The position numbers were made by a program, and so were the translations under genes. DNA of 64,000 nucleotides from Hyperoodon ampullatus (Eukaryota > Chordata > Mammalia > Artiodactyla > Ziphiidae). Below, piece by piece: positions 25,959-36,975 of this stretch (the stretch's first letter is position 1; each line of letters opens with the position of its first letter). The notes beneath the pieces are model-generated. The model saw only the letters and a list, made by a program, of their open reading frames with translations, was not told the origin of the DNA and did no database searches. Location: positions 54,154,516 to 54,218,515 of the forward strand of contig OX457068.1 in assembly GCA_949752795.1 (NCBI GenBank). The letters are read 5' to 3'.

Positions 25959-25959
25959 T
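25892..25959 (+). repeat. (TA)n then (GA)n compound microsatellite in L1-A 5' UTR
   Basis: Perfect TA run with one GTA interruption, then about twelve GA units. L1-B has a short (AT)n at the homologous place (about 30762-30783); L1-C has a triplicated segment instead. Confidence 0.95.
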
Positions 25960-26224
25960 TTACTTTTTCTCTGTTTTGAGTATGTATGTGAATACTTCTT
26001 TGTGTGACTTTGTCTGTATAGCTTTGCTTTTGCCATTTGTCCTTGGGTTCTGACTGTCCACTTCTTTTTTTGTTTTGTTTTTGTTTTGTTTTGTTTTTGG
26101 TATAGATTTTAGTGCTTGTTATCATTGGTAGATTAATCTTTGGTTGGTTTGCTCTCTTCTTTCTTTCTCTTTTTTTATTACTTTTTAATTTTTTTATATT
26201 TAACAATATTTTTTCTATTCTAAC

Positions 26225-26231
26225 TTTCTTT

Positions 26232-26271
<40 letters not shown>

Positions 26272-26309
26272 TCCTTCCTTCTTTCTTTTCTTCCTTTCCT
26301 TCTGAGGCA
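26225..26309 (+). repeat. (TTTC)n microsatellite in L1-A 5' UTR
   Basis: Long CTTT array near the 3' end of the 5' UTR, at the same relative place as the arrays at 30980 (L1-B) and 36661 (L1-C). Confidence 0.95.
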
Positions 26310-26804
26310 TGTGATTGACAAGGTCTTGGTGCTCCAGGTGTAGGTCAGGCCTGATCCTGTTAGGTGGGAGAGCAGAGTTCAGGACATTGGTTCACCAGAG
26401 ACCTCACAGCCCCATTTAATATCAAGAGGTGAAAGCTCTCTCAGAAACCTCTATCTTAATGCAAAGACCCAGCTCCACTCAAGGACCAGCAAGCTACAGT
26501 CCTGGACACCCTATGCCAAACAACTAGCAAGAAAGGAACACAAAACCACCCATTAGGAGAAAAGCTGCTGAAACTCAAAATAAATTCACAGACACCCCAA
26601 AAACACCACCAGACTTGGTCCTGCCCACCAGAAAGACAAGGTCCAGCCTCATCCACCAGAACACAAGCACCCTTCCCTTCTACCAGGGAGCCTACAGAAC
26701 CCACTGGTCCAACCTTACCCAGTGAGAGTAGATGCCAAAAACAACGGGAACTATGAACCTGCAGCCTGCAAAATGGAGACCCCAAACACAGAAAGTTAAG
26801 CAAA

Positions 26805-27552
26805 ATGAGAAGACAGAGAAATACACAGCAGATGAAGGAGCCAGTTAAAAATACACTAGAAGAAACAAATGATGAGGAAATAACCAGTCTACCGGAAAAA
26901 CAATTCAGAGAAATGAGAGTAAAGATGACCCAAAATCTTAGAAATAGAATGGAGAAAATACAAGAAATATTTAACAAGGACCCAGAAGAACTAAAGAGCA
27001 AACAAACAATGATGAACAACACAATGAATGAAATTAAAATTCCTTGAAATGTTTAACAAGGACCTAGACGAACTAAACAGCAAACAAAAAATGATGAACA
27101 ACAAAATAACGAAATTAAAATTCTCTAGAAGACATTAGTAGCAGAATAACAGGCATATAAAAGGATAAGTGACCTGGAAGATAAAATATTGGAAATAACT
27201 ACTGTAGATTAGAAAAAAGAAAAAAAGAATGAAAAGAATAGAGGACAATCTCAGACACCTCTGGGACAATATTAAATATACCACTATTCAAATTTTAGGG
27301 GTCCCAGAAGAAGAAGAGAAAAAGAAAAAAAACAAAAAGGAATATGAAAATATTTGAAGAGATTATAATTGAAAACTTCCCTAATATGGGGAAGGAAAGA
27401 GTCAATCAAGTCCAGGAAGTGCAGAGAGTTCCTTACAGGATAAATCCAAGGAGAAACCTGCAAAGACACATATTAATCAAACTATCAAAAATTAAAGAAA
27501 AAGAAAAAATATTAAAACAACAAGGGGAAAGCAATTATTAACATAAAAGGGA
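26805..27552 (+). pseudogene. L1-A ORF1, first copy (ORF1p pseudogene, truncated)
   Basis: Remnant of the L1 RNA-binding protein ORF1p, which trimerises through an N-terminal coiled coil and coats L1 RNA. It starts MRRQRNTQQMKEPVKN, close to L1-C ORF1. The first frame stays open for 80 codons and then breaks. Inside the coiled coil, about 82 bp is duplicated in tandem (26964-27045 and 27046-27125). RRM-like text follows (a 'gtcccagaagaagaagag' stretch near 27301 and 'gttccttacaggataaatcc' near 27428). The copy stops near 27552, before its C-terminal domain, where a second ORF1 leader begins. Confidence 0.8.
26964..27125 (+). repeat. Tandem duplication of ~82 bp in the ORF1 coiled coil
   Basis: Copy 1 (26964-27045) and copy 2 (27046-27125) share gaaatatttaacaagga / gaaatgtttaacaagga, the 'gaactaaa.agcaaacaaa' stretch and 'aaattaaaattc'. 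The other two L1s in the window carry a single copy. The length is not a multiple of three, so the duplication itself breaks the frame. Confidence 0.8.
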
Positions 27553-27633
27553 CCAAAGGGCAGACAGCAGAAGCAAGAACTACAATCCTGCAGGCTGTGG
27601 AACAAACACCACATTCAGAGAAAGATAGACAGG

Positions 27634-28533
27634 ATGAAAAGGCAGAGGGCTATGAACCAGATGAAGGAACAAGATAAAACCCCAGAAAAACAACTAAATG
27701 AAATGGAGATAGGCAATGTTCCACAAAAATAATTCAGAATAATGATAGGGAAGATGATCCAGAGCCTCAGAAAAAGAATGGAGTCAAAGATCGAGAATAT
27801 GCAAGAAGTGCTTAACAAAGATCTAGAAGAATAAAAGAACAAACAAACAGAGATGAACAATACAATAACTGAAATGAAAAATACATTAGAAGGAGTCAAT
27901 ACCAGAAAAATGGAGACAGAAGTAAGTGACCTGGAAGACAGAATGGTGGAATTCACTGTTGCAGAAGAGAATAAAGAAAAAAGAATGAAAAGAAATGAAG
28001 ACAGTATAAAAGACCTCTAGGAAAACAATAAACGCAACAACATTTGCATTATAGGGGACTCAGAAGGAGAAGAGAGAGAGAAAGGACCCGAGAAAATATT
28101 TGAAGAGATGATACTCGAAAACTTCCCTAATGTGGGAAAGAAAATAGCCACCCAAGTCCAGGAAGTGCAGACAGTTGCATACAGGATAAACTCAAGGAGA
28201 AACATGCTGAGACACATAGTAATCAAATAGGCAAAAATTAAAGACAAAGAAAAATTTTGAAAGCAGCAAGGGAAAAATGACAAATAACATATGAGGGAAC
28301 TCCCATACGTTAACAGCTGATTTCTCAGCAGAAACTCTACAAGCCAGAAGGAAGTGTCAGGATATATTTAAAGTGATGAAAGGGAAGAACCAACAACCAA
28401 GATACTCTACACGGCAAGGATCACATTCAGAATTGTGAATTCAGAAATCAAAAGTTTTTCAGACAAGCAAAAGCTAAGAGAATTCTGGTCCAACAAACCA
28501 GCTCTACAACAAATGTTAAAGGAACTTCTCTAA
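27634..28533 (+). pseudogene. L1-A ORF1, second copy (ORF1p pseudogene)
   Basis: A second, nearly full-length ORF1 from its ATG in 'gacaggatgaaaaggcagagg' to the stop after '...aaaggaacttctctaa'. It is preceded by its own stretch of leader (27555-27633). Coiled-coil, RRM ('attataggggactcagaagg') and C-terminal domain ('ctacaagccagaaggaagtg') landmarks are all present, but in-frame stops (for example near 27730, 27832 and 28018) and frameshifts kill it. It differs throughout from the first copy, so it is not a recent duplication of it. A different L1 lineage is the simplest reading. Confidence 0.8.
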
Positions 28534-28590
28534 GTGGGAAACACAAGATAAGAAAAGGACCTACAACAACAAACCCAAAACAATTAAGAA

Positions 28591-29540
28591 AAGGGTAATA
28601 GGAACATACATATTGATAATTCCCTTAAACGTGAATGGAGTAAATGCTCTAACCAAAAGACACAGGCTTGCTGAATGGATACAAAAGCAAGACCCATATA
28701 TATATATGCTGTCTACAAGAGACCCACTTCAGACCTAGGGACACATACAGACTGAAAGTGAGGGGATGGAAGAAGATATTCCACGCAAATGGAAATCAAA
28801 AGAAAGTTGGAGTAGCAATTCTCATATCAGATAAAAGAGAATTTAAAATAAAGAATGTTACCAGAGACAAGGAAGGACACTACATAATGATCAAGGGATC
28901 ACTCCAAGAAGAAGATATAACAATTATAAATATATATACACCCAACATAGGAGCACCTCAATATATAAGGTAACTGCTAACAACTCTAAAAGAGGAAATC
29001 AATGGTAACACAATAATAGTGGGGACTTTAACACCTCATTTACACCAATGGACAGATAATCCAAACAGCAAATTAAAAAGAAAACAGAAACTTTAAGTGA
29101 CACAATAGACCACATAGATTTACTTAATATTTATAGGACATTCCATCCCAAAACAGCAGATTACACTTTCTTCTCAAGTGTGCACAGAACATTCTCCACA
29201 ATAGATCAAATCTTGGGTCACAAATCAAGCCTCAGTAAATTTAATAAAATTGAAATAATTTCAAGCATCTTTTCTGAACACAATGCTATGAGATGAGAAA
29301 TCAATTACAGGGAAAAAATGTAAAATATGCAAACACATGGAGGCTAAACAATATGTTACTGAATAATCAAGAGATCAGTGAAGAAATCAAAGAGGAAATA
29401 AAAAAATACCTAGAGACAAATGACAATCCAAACATGATGATGCAAAACGGATGGGATGCAGCAAAAGCAGTTCTAAGAGGGAAGATTATAGCAATAAAAG
29501 CCTGCATCAAGAAACAAGAAAAATCTCAAATTAACAATCT
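28591..29540 (+). pseudogene. L1-A ORF2 fragment (endonuclease domain only)
   Basis: ORF2 of L1 encodes an apurinic-type endonuclease followed by reverse transcriptase. Here only the endonuclease and linker remain: 'aatggagtaaatgctctaaccaaaagacac' near 28633, a QETHF segment near 28720 within an open piece 28668-28973, and 'tctgaacacaatgctatgag' near 29275. The start codon context is decayed. An open stretch 29293-29562 continues across the junction into L1-B. Everything from the linker onward is absent. Confidence 0.8.
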
Positions 29541-30982
29541 AGGAGGAGCTTCAAGATGGTGAAAGAGTAAGATGCAGAGACCACCTTCCTCCCCACAAAT
29601 ACATCAGAAATACATCTACATGTGGAACAACTCCTACAGAACACCTAATGAACTCTGGCAGAAGACCTCAGACCTCCCAAAAGGCAAGAAACTCCCCACG
29701 TACCAGGGAAGGGTAAAAGAAAGAAGAAAAAACAGAGAAAAAGAATAGGGACGGGACCTGAACCAGTGGGAGGGAGCTGTGAAGGAGGAAATGTTTCCAC
29801 ACACTAGGAAGCCCCTTAGTGGGCAGAGACTGCTGTTGGTGGAGGGTGGGAGCTTTGGGGCCACAGGAGAGAGCACAGCAACAAGGGTGCAGAGGGCAAA
29901 GCGGAGAGATTCCCACAGAGAGGGTCAGTGCTGACCAACGCTCACCAGCCCGAGTGGCTTCTCTGCTCACTTTCCAGGATGGGTGGGGTCTGGGAACTGA
30001 GGCTCAGACTTAGGTCAGATCCCAGGGAGAGGACTGGGGTTGGCAGCTTGAACACAGACTGAAGGGGGCTAGTGCTCCACAGCTATCCGGGAGGGAGTCC
30101 GGGAAAATGTCTGGAGCTGCCGAGGGGACAAGAGACTTTTTCTTGCCTCTTTGTTCCCTGGTGCACTAGGAGAGGGGATTAAGAGTGCCGCTTAAAGGAG
30201 CTCCAGAGACAGGCGAGGCACGTGGCTGTCAGCGTGGACCCCAGGGATGGTCATGGAACGCTAAGGCTGCTACTGCAGCCACTAAGAAGCCTGTGTTCAA
30301 GCACAGGTCACTTTACACACGTTCCCTCCCAGAAGCCTGTGCAGGCCACCATTGCCAGGGCCCCGTGATCCAGGGACAATTTCTCTGAGACAATGCATGG
30401 TGTGCCTCAGGCTGGTGCCATGTTATGGTGGCCTCTGTGGCCACAGGATCAATCCACATCTGTATCCCTCCCTCCCCATGGCCTGAGTGAGCCAGCAACT
30501 CTGAATCAGCTGTTCGTTTAACCCTGTCCTGTCTGAGCAAAGAAAAGATGCCCTCAGGTGACCTACACACAGACATGTGTCCAAATCCAAAGCTAAACCC
30601 TGGGAACTGTGTGAGCAGAGAAGAGAAAGGGAAATTTCTCTCAGCAGCCTCAGGAGCAGCATATTAAATCTCCACAATCAACTTGATGTACCCTGCATCT
30701 GTGGAATACCTGAATAGACAACAAATCATCCCAAATTGAGGAGGTGGACTTTGGGAGCAATGATATATATATATATATATATATTTTTTTCCCTTTTTCA
30801 CTTTTTGTGAGTATGTATGTGTATGCTTCTGTGTGTGATTTTGTCTGTATAGCTTTGCTTTTACTATTTCTCCTAGGATTCTGTCAGTCCCCCTTTTTTT
30901 TTTAATTACTTAAAAATTTTTTCTTAATAATTATTTTTTATGTTAATAACTTTATTTTATTTTATTTTGCCTTATTTTATTT

Positions 30983-31050
<68 letters not shown>

Positions 31051-31566
31051 TTCTCCCTTTTATTCTGAGCCATGTGGAGGTCAGGCTCTTGGTGCTCCAG
31101 CCAGGTGTCAGGGCTGTGTCACTGAGGTGCAAGAGCCAAGTTTAGGACACTGGTCCACAAGAGACCTCCCAGCTCCATGTAATATCAAATGGTGAAAATC
31201 TCCCAGAGATCTCCATCTCAACACCAACACCCAGCTCCACTCAACGACCAGCAAGATACAGTACAGGACACCATAGGCAAAACAACTAGCAAGACAGGAG
31301 CACAACCCCATCCATTAGCACAGAGGCTGACTAAAATTATAATAACACCTCAGACACCAAAAACACACAATCAGACGTGTACCTGCCCACCAGAAAGACA
31401 AGATCCAGCCTCATCCACCAGAGCACAGGCACTAGTCCCCTCCACCAGGAAGCCTATGCAACCCATTGAACCAAACTTAGCCACTGGGGCCAGACACCAA
31501 GGACAATGTAAACTACGAACCTGCAGCCTGTGAAAAGGAGACCCCAAACACAGTAAGTTAAGCAAA
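29541..31566 (+). promoter_or_regulatory. L1-B 5' UTR (decayed internal promoter)
   Basis: About 2.0 kb. A YY1-like caagatggtg lies at 29552-29561, one base away from the usual atggcg core. The body matches the L1-C 5' UTR with most CpGs converted to TpG/CpA. It contains (AT)n near 30762-30783 and a CTTT array at 30980-31051. Confidence 0.7.
30980..31051 (+). repeat. (TTTC)n microsatellite in L1-B 5' UTR
   Basis: About seventeen uninterrupted TTTC units. Confidence 0.95.
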
Positions 31567-32458
31567 ATGAGAAGACAGAGAAACAAAGAGCAGATTAAGG
31601 AGCAAGGCAAAAACCCACCAGACCTAACAAATGAAGAGGAAATAGGCAGTCTACCTGAAAAAGAATTCAGAATAATGATAGTAAAGATGATACAAAATCC
31701 TGGAAATAGAATGGAGAAAATAAAAGAAACGTTTACAAGGACCTAGAAGAACTAAAGAGGAAACAAAGAGATGAACAACAAAATAAATGAAATTAAAAAT
31801 TCTCTAGAAGGGATCAAAGTCAGAATAACTGAGAAAGAAGAATGGTTAAGTGACCTGGAAGATAACATAGTCGAAATAATGACTACAGAGCAGAATAAAG
31901 AAAAAAGAAAGAAAAGAATTGAGGACAGTATCAGAGACCTCTGAGACAACATTAAACAAACCCACATTCGTATTATAGGGGTCCCAGAAGAAGAAGAGAA
32001 AAAGAAAGGGACTGAGAAAATATTTGAAGAAATTATAGTGGAAAACTTCCCTAATATGGGAGAGGAAATAGTTAATCAATTCCAGGAAGCACACAGAGTC
32101 CCATAAAGTATAAATCCCAGGAAAAACATGCCAAGACACTTATTAGTCAAACTCTCAAAAATTAAATACAAAGAACAAATTTAAAAGAAGCAAGGGAAAA
32201 CCAACAAGTAACACATTAAGGAATCTCCATAAGGTTAAGAGCTGATCTTTCAGCAGAAACTCTGCAAGTCAGAAGGGAGTAACAGTACATATTTTAAGTG
32301 ATGAAAGAAAAATAAAACTACAACCAAGATTACTCTACCCAGCAAGGATATCATTCAGATTTAATGGAGAAATGAAAAGCTTTACAGAAAAGCAAAAGCT
32401 AAGAGAATTCAGCACTACCAAACCAGCTTTAAAACAAATGCTGAGGGAACTTCTCTAG
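31567..32458 (+). pseudogene. L1-B ORF1 (ORF1p pseudogene)
   Basis: Full-length remnant of the L1 RNA-binding protein, from ATG (in agcaaaatgagaagac) to the stop in 'gaacttctctaggc'. The landmarks of L1-C ORF1 are present in order: the 'gaagaggaaataggcagtctacc' N-terminal region, the coiled coil near 31680-31830, 'attataggggtcccagaagaag' for the RRM near 31970, and 'agattactctacccagcaag' for the C-terminal domain near 32328. Several 1-nt indels and stops (for example tga at about 31942 and the taa in 'ccataaagtataaatccc') close every frame. Confidence 0.85.
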
Positions 32459-32516
32459 GCAGGTAACACAAGAGAAGGAAAAGACCCAAAATAATAAACC
32501 CAAAACAATTAAGAAA

Positions 32517-35398
32517 ATGCTAATAGGAACATGCATATTGATAACTACCTTAAATGTAAATGTATTAAATGCTGCAACCAAAAGACATAGACTGGCTGAA
32601 TGGATACAAAAAGAAGACCCATATATATGCTGTCTACAAGAGACCCACCTCAGACCTAGGGACACATAGAGTGAAAGTGAGGAAAAGGAAAAAGATACTC
32701 CATACAAAAGGAAATCAAAAGTAAACTAGAGTAGCAATTCTCATATCAGGAAAAAAAAAGTCTTTAAAACAAAGAGTATTACAAGAGACAAAGAAGAACA
32801 CTACATAATGATCAAGGGATCAATCCAACAAGAAGATATAACAATTTTAAATATTTATGCACCCAACATTGGAGTACCTCAGTACATAAGGCAAATACTA
32901 AGAGCCATAAAAGGGGAAATCGGCAGTTACACAATCATAGTAGGGGACTTTAACATCCCACTTTCACCAATGGAAAGATCATCCACAATGAAAATAAATA
33001 AGGTAACACAAGCTTTAAATGATACATTAAACAAGATGGATTTAATTGATATTTATAGCACATTCCATCCAAAAACAAGAGAATACACATTCCACTCAAG
33101 TGCTCATGGAACATTCTCCAGGATAGATCATATCTTGGGTCAAAATCAAGCCTAGGTAAATTTAAGAAAATTGAAATTGTATCAAGTATCTTTTCTGACC
33201 ACAACACTATGAGACAAGATAACAATTACAGGAAAAAATCTATAAGAAATAGAAACACATGGAGGCTAAACAACACACTACTTACTAACCAAGAGATCAG
33301 TGAAGAAATCAAAGAGGAAATCAAAAAAATACCTAGAAACAAATGACAAGGAAAACACAACGACCCAAAACCTATGGGATGCAGCAAAAGCAGTTTAAAA
33401 GGGAAGTTTATAGCCATACAAGCCTACCTTAAGAAACAAGAAACATCTCAAATAAACAACCTAACCTTACACCTAAAGCAATTAGAGAAAGAAGAAGAAG
33501 AACAACAAAAAAAAACCCAAAGTTAGCAGAAGGAAAGAAATCATAAAGATCAGATCAGAAATAAATGAAAAAGAAATGAAGGAAATGATAACAAAGATCA
33601 ATACTAAAAGCTGATTCTTGGAGAAGATAAATAAAATTGATAAACAATTAGCCAGACTCATCAAGAAAATAATGGAGAAGACTGAAAACAATAGAATTAG
33701 AAATGAAAAAGAAGAAGTAACAACTGCCACTGCAGAAATACAATGGATTGTGAGAGATTACTACAAGCAACAATAAGGCAGTACAGTGGACAAACTGGAA
33801 GATATGGAAGAATTCTTAGAAAAACACAGCCTTCCATGACTGAACCAGGAAGAAATAGAAAATGTAAAAAGACTGATCATAAGCACTGAAATTGAAACTG
33901 TGATTAAAAATCTTCCAACAAACAAAAGCCCAGGACCAGATGGCTTCACAGGCAAATTCTATCAAACATTTAGAGAAGAGCTAACATGAATCCTTCTCAA
34001 ACTCTTCCAAAATATAGCAGAGAGAAGAACACTCCCAAACTCATTCTACAAGGCCACCATCACCCTGATACCAAAACCAGACAAAGATTTCGCCAAGAAA
34101 GAAAACTACAGGTCAATATCACTGATGAATAAAAATGCAAAAATCCTCAACAAAATACTAGCAAACAGAACCCAACATCACATTAAAATATCATACACCA
34201 TGTTCAAGTGGGATTTATCTCTAGAATGCAAGGATTCTCTAATTTATGCAAATCAATCAATGTGATAAGCCATATTAACAAATTAAAGGAGAAAACCATA
34301 TGATCATCTCAATATATGAAGAAAAAGCTTTGCACTAATTCAACACCCATTTATTGTAACAACCCTGCAGAATGTAGGCATAGATGGAACTTACCTCAAC
34401 ATAAGAAAGGCCATATATGAATAACCCACAGCCCACATCATTCTCAATGGTAAAAAACTGAAACCATTTCCACTAAGATCAGGAACAAGACAAGGTTGCT
34501 CCCTCTCACCACTATTTTTCAACATAGTTATGGAAGTTTTAGCTGCAGCAATCAGAGAAGAAAAAGAAATAAAAGGAATCCAAATCAGAAAAGAAGAAGT
34601 AAAACTTTTACTGTTTGTAGATGACATGATACTCTACATAGAGAATCCTAAAGATACTACCAGAAAACCAGAGCTAATCAGTGAATTTGGTAAATAGCAG
34701 GGTACAAAATTAATGCACAGAAATCTCTTGCATTCTTATACACTAATGATGAAAAAATCTGAAAGAGAAATTAAGGAAACACTCCCATTTACCATTACAA
34801 CAAAAAGAATAAAATACCTAAGAATAAACTTATCTAAGGAGACAAAAGTCCTGTATGCAGAAAACTGTAAGACACTGATGAAAGAAATTAAAGATAATAC
34901 AAACAGATGGAGAGATATACCATGTTTTGGATTGCAAGAATCGACATTATGAAAATGATTATACTACCTACAGCAATCTTCAGATTCAGTGCAATCCCTG
35001 TCAAATTACCAATGGCATTTTTCACAGAACTAGAATAAAAAATTTCACAATTTATATGGAAACACAAAAGACTCTGAATACACAAAGCAATATTGAGAAA
35101 GAAAAATGGAGCTGGAGGAATAATGCTCCCAAACTTCAGATTATACTACAAAGCTATAGTAATCAAGAGAGTATGGTACTGGCACTGAGACAGAAATATA
35201 GAACAATGGAACAGGATAGAAAGCCCAGAGATATACCCATGCACATATGGTCACCTTATCTTTAATAAAAGGGGCAAGAATATACAATGGAGAAAATACA
35301 GCTTCTTCAATAAGTAGTGCTGGGAAACCTGGACAGCTACATATAAAAGAATGAAATTAGAACACTCCCTAACACCATACACAAAAATAAACCCGAAA
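32517..35398 (+). pseudogene. L1-B ORF2, first part (endonuclease and reverse transcriptase, broken)
   Basis: It starts MLIGTCILITTLNVN and covers the endonuclease, linker and most of the reverse transcriptase before L1-C interrupts it. Open pieces include 32808-33155 (a VGDFN-like endonuclease motif and a FSRIDHILG stretch). The RT active-site region at about 34613 reads LFVDD instead of the conserved FADD, a change at the alanine. Multiple frameshifts and stops. Sequence resumes at 42687 after L1-C. Confidence 0.85.
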
Positions 35399-35407
35399 AG
35401 AGGGAGG

Positions 35408-35416
35408 AAATGGCGG
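35408..35416 (+). promoter_or_regulatory. YY1-like site at L1-C 5' terminus
   Basis: aaatggcgg, 9 bp into the element. YY1 binding at the 5' end is known to set the start site of human L1 transcription; its role here is inferred. The same position reads aaaatggcag in L1-A, caagatggtg in L1-B and caagatggtg in the L1M at 61819. Confidence 0.6.
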
Positions 35417-36279
35417 AAGAGTAAGACGCGGAGATCACCTTCCTCCCCACAGATACATCAGAAATTCATCTACACGTGGAACAACTCCAACAGAACACCT
35501 ACTGAACGCTGACAGAAAACCTCAGACCCCCCAAAAGGCAAGAAACTCCCCACATACCTGGGTAGGTCAAAAGAAAAAAAGAATAAACAGAGACAATAGG
35601 ATATGGACGGGACCTGCACCAGTGGGAGGGAGCCGTGAAGGAGGGAAGGTTTCTACACACTACAAGCCCCTTCGAGGGCGGAGACTGCAGGTGGCGGAGG
35701 GGGAAAGCTTCGGAGTAGCGGAGGAGAGCACAGCAACAGTGGTGTGGAGGGCAAAGCAGAGAGATTTTGGCACAGAGGATCGGTGCCCTCAGGCACACAC
35801 CAGCCCGAGAGACTTGTCTGCTCGGCCGCCAGGGCGGGCGGGGCTGGGAGCTGAGGCTCGGGTATCGGCTTTCAGTCGGAGTGCAGGGAGAGGTCTGGGG
35901 CTGGCGGCAGGAAGAGACCCTGAAGGGGTTAGTGCTAGCCCGGAGGGAGTCCGGGGAAAGGGTCTGGAGCTACCGGAGAGGCAAGAGACTTTTTTCCCTT
36001 TTGTTGCCTGGTGTGCGAGGAGAGGGCATTCCCCTCCCTCCCCTCTGCCTGAGTGAGCCAGAGCCACCGAATCAGCGGCTCCTTTAAACCCGTCCTGTCT
36101 GAGCGAAGAACGGACGCCCTCCGGCGACCTACGCGCAGAGGCGGGGCCAGGTCCAAGGCTGAGACCTGGGAGCTGTGAGAGCAGAGACAGGGAAATCTCT
36201 CTGTGCAGCCTCCGAGGCAGCGGATTAAAGCTCCACGGTCCATTTGTTGTGCCCTGCGTCTGTGGAGTGCATGAATGGA

Positions 36280-36503
36280 CAGCGAATCATCCCAAATTGA
36301 GGAAGTGGACCTTGAGGACAAGACTTAAGACTTTCCTCCCCTTTTTTTTTCCTCTTTTTACAACGAATTATCTCAAATTAAGGAGGTGGACTTAGCAAGA
36401 TTTCAGACTTTTCGCCCTTTTCCTCTTTTTACAACGAATTATCCCAAATCGAGGAGGTGGACTTGGAGAGCAAGATTTTTGATTTTTCCCCCTGCTCTCT
36501 TTT
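36280..36503 (+). repeat. Triplicated unit in L1-C 5' UTR
   Basis: Three head-to-tail copies: 36280-36360, 36361-36431 and 36432-36503. Each starts 'ca(a/g)cgaat(c/t)atc', continues 'caaat(t/c)(g/a)aggaggtggac' and ends in a T/C-rich run (cctcttttt). L1-A (near 25731) and L1-B (near 30720) have a single copy, so the triplication arose in the younger lineage. Confidence 0.85.
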
Positions 36504-36660
36504 TGTGAATGTGTATGTGTAATCTTCTGTGTAAGATTCTCTCTGTATAGCTTTGCTTCCACCATATGTCCCAGGGTTCTTTCGGTCCGTGTTTTTTTTC
36601 AATAATTACTTTTTAATTTTAATAACGCTACTATATTTCATACTTTATTCTATTTTACTT

Positions 36661-36975
36661 TACCTGCTCTTTCTTTTTTTCCTCCCTTCCCTTCCTCCCT
36701 CCCTCCCTCCGCTCCTCCTTTCCTTCTTTCTTTTTCTTTCCTCCATCCCTCCCTCCCTCCCACCCTTCTTCTTTCCACTTTCTTTTTCTTTCCTCCCTCC
36801 CTCCCTCCCTCCCTCCTGTCTTTCTTTCTTTCTTTCCTTCCTCCCTCCCTCCCTCTCTTCTTCCATTCACTCTTCCTTTTGCTTTCATTCCTCCCTCCCT
36901 CCCTCCTTTCTTTCTTTCTTCCTTCCTTCCTTACTTACTTCCCTTCTTCCTTTCTTTCAATCTCTCTTTCTTTCT
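36661..36975 (+). repeat. Polypyrimidine (CCCT/CTTT)n tract in L1-C 5' UTR
   Basis: About 310 bp, almost all C and T on the + strand, with interspersed ccctccctccct and ctttctttcttt blocks. It replaces the simple CTTT arrays of the older copies. Confidence 0.95.

Larger units (their letters stand above)
24564..26804 (+). promoter_or_regulatory. L1-A 5' UTR (decayed internal promoter)
   Basis: About 2.2 kb aligned by eye with the 5' UTRs of L1-B and L1-C: the shared 'acatctacatgtggaacaactcc' start region, a 'cagaggattaaatctccacaatgaaccc' stretch, two microsatellites (25892-25959 and 26225-26309), and a 'aagcaaaatgag' junction before ORF1. CpG sites are largely lost. The 166-codon antisense frame at 25210-25710 lies inside it and I treat it as chance. 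Confidence 0.7.
24564..29540 (+). mobile_element. L1-A: oldest LINE-1 of the stack, chimeric and 3'-deleted
   Basis: It starts with the L1 5' terminus (gaggaggggcaccttcaaaatgg, with a YY1-like aaaatggcag at 24580-24589). It runs through a full 5' UTR, two successive ORF1 copies (26805-27552 and 27634-28533) and the endonuclease half of ORF2 (28591-29540), then stops abruptly where L1-B begins. The expected rest of ORF2 (reverse transcriptase onward) is not found after L1-B's 3' end at 43980. All frames are broken. The second ORF1 with its leader looks like a different L1 lineage, so L1-A is probably a recombinant or template-switch chimera. Confidence 0.8.

Noticed and set aside
29516..29540. 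Target-site duplication of L1-B using aagaaaaa near both ends
   Set aside because: The left copy is not adjacent to the L1-B start and the right one is part of the A-tail, so it does not behave as a target duplication.
35622..36056. 144-codon sense frame in L1-C 5' UTR
   Set aside because: CpG-rich DNA lacks stops by chance. The frame is not maintained in L1-B's equivalent.
36661..36975. Possible CRISPR-like or satellite array in the pyrimidine repeats
   Set aside because: No direct repeat with unique spacers. It is simple-sequence DNA in an L1 5' UTR, in a mammalian genome.
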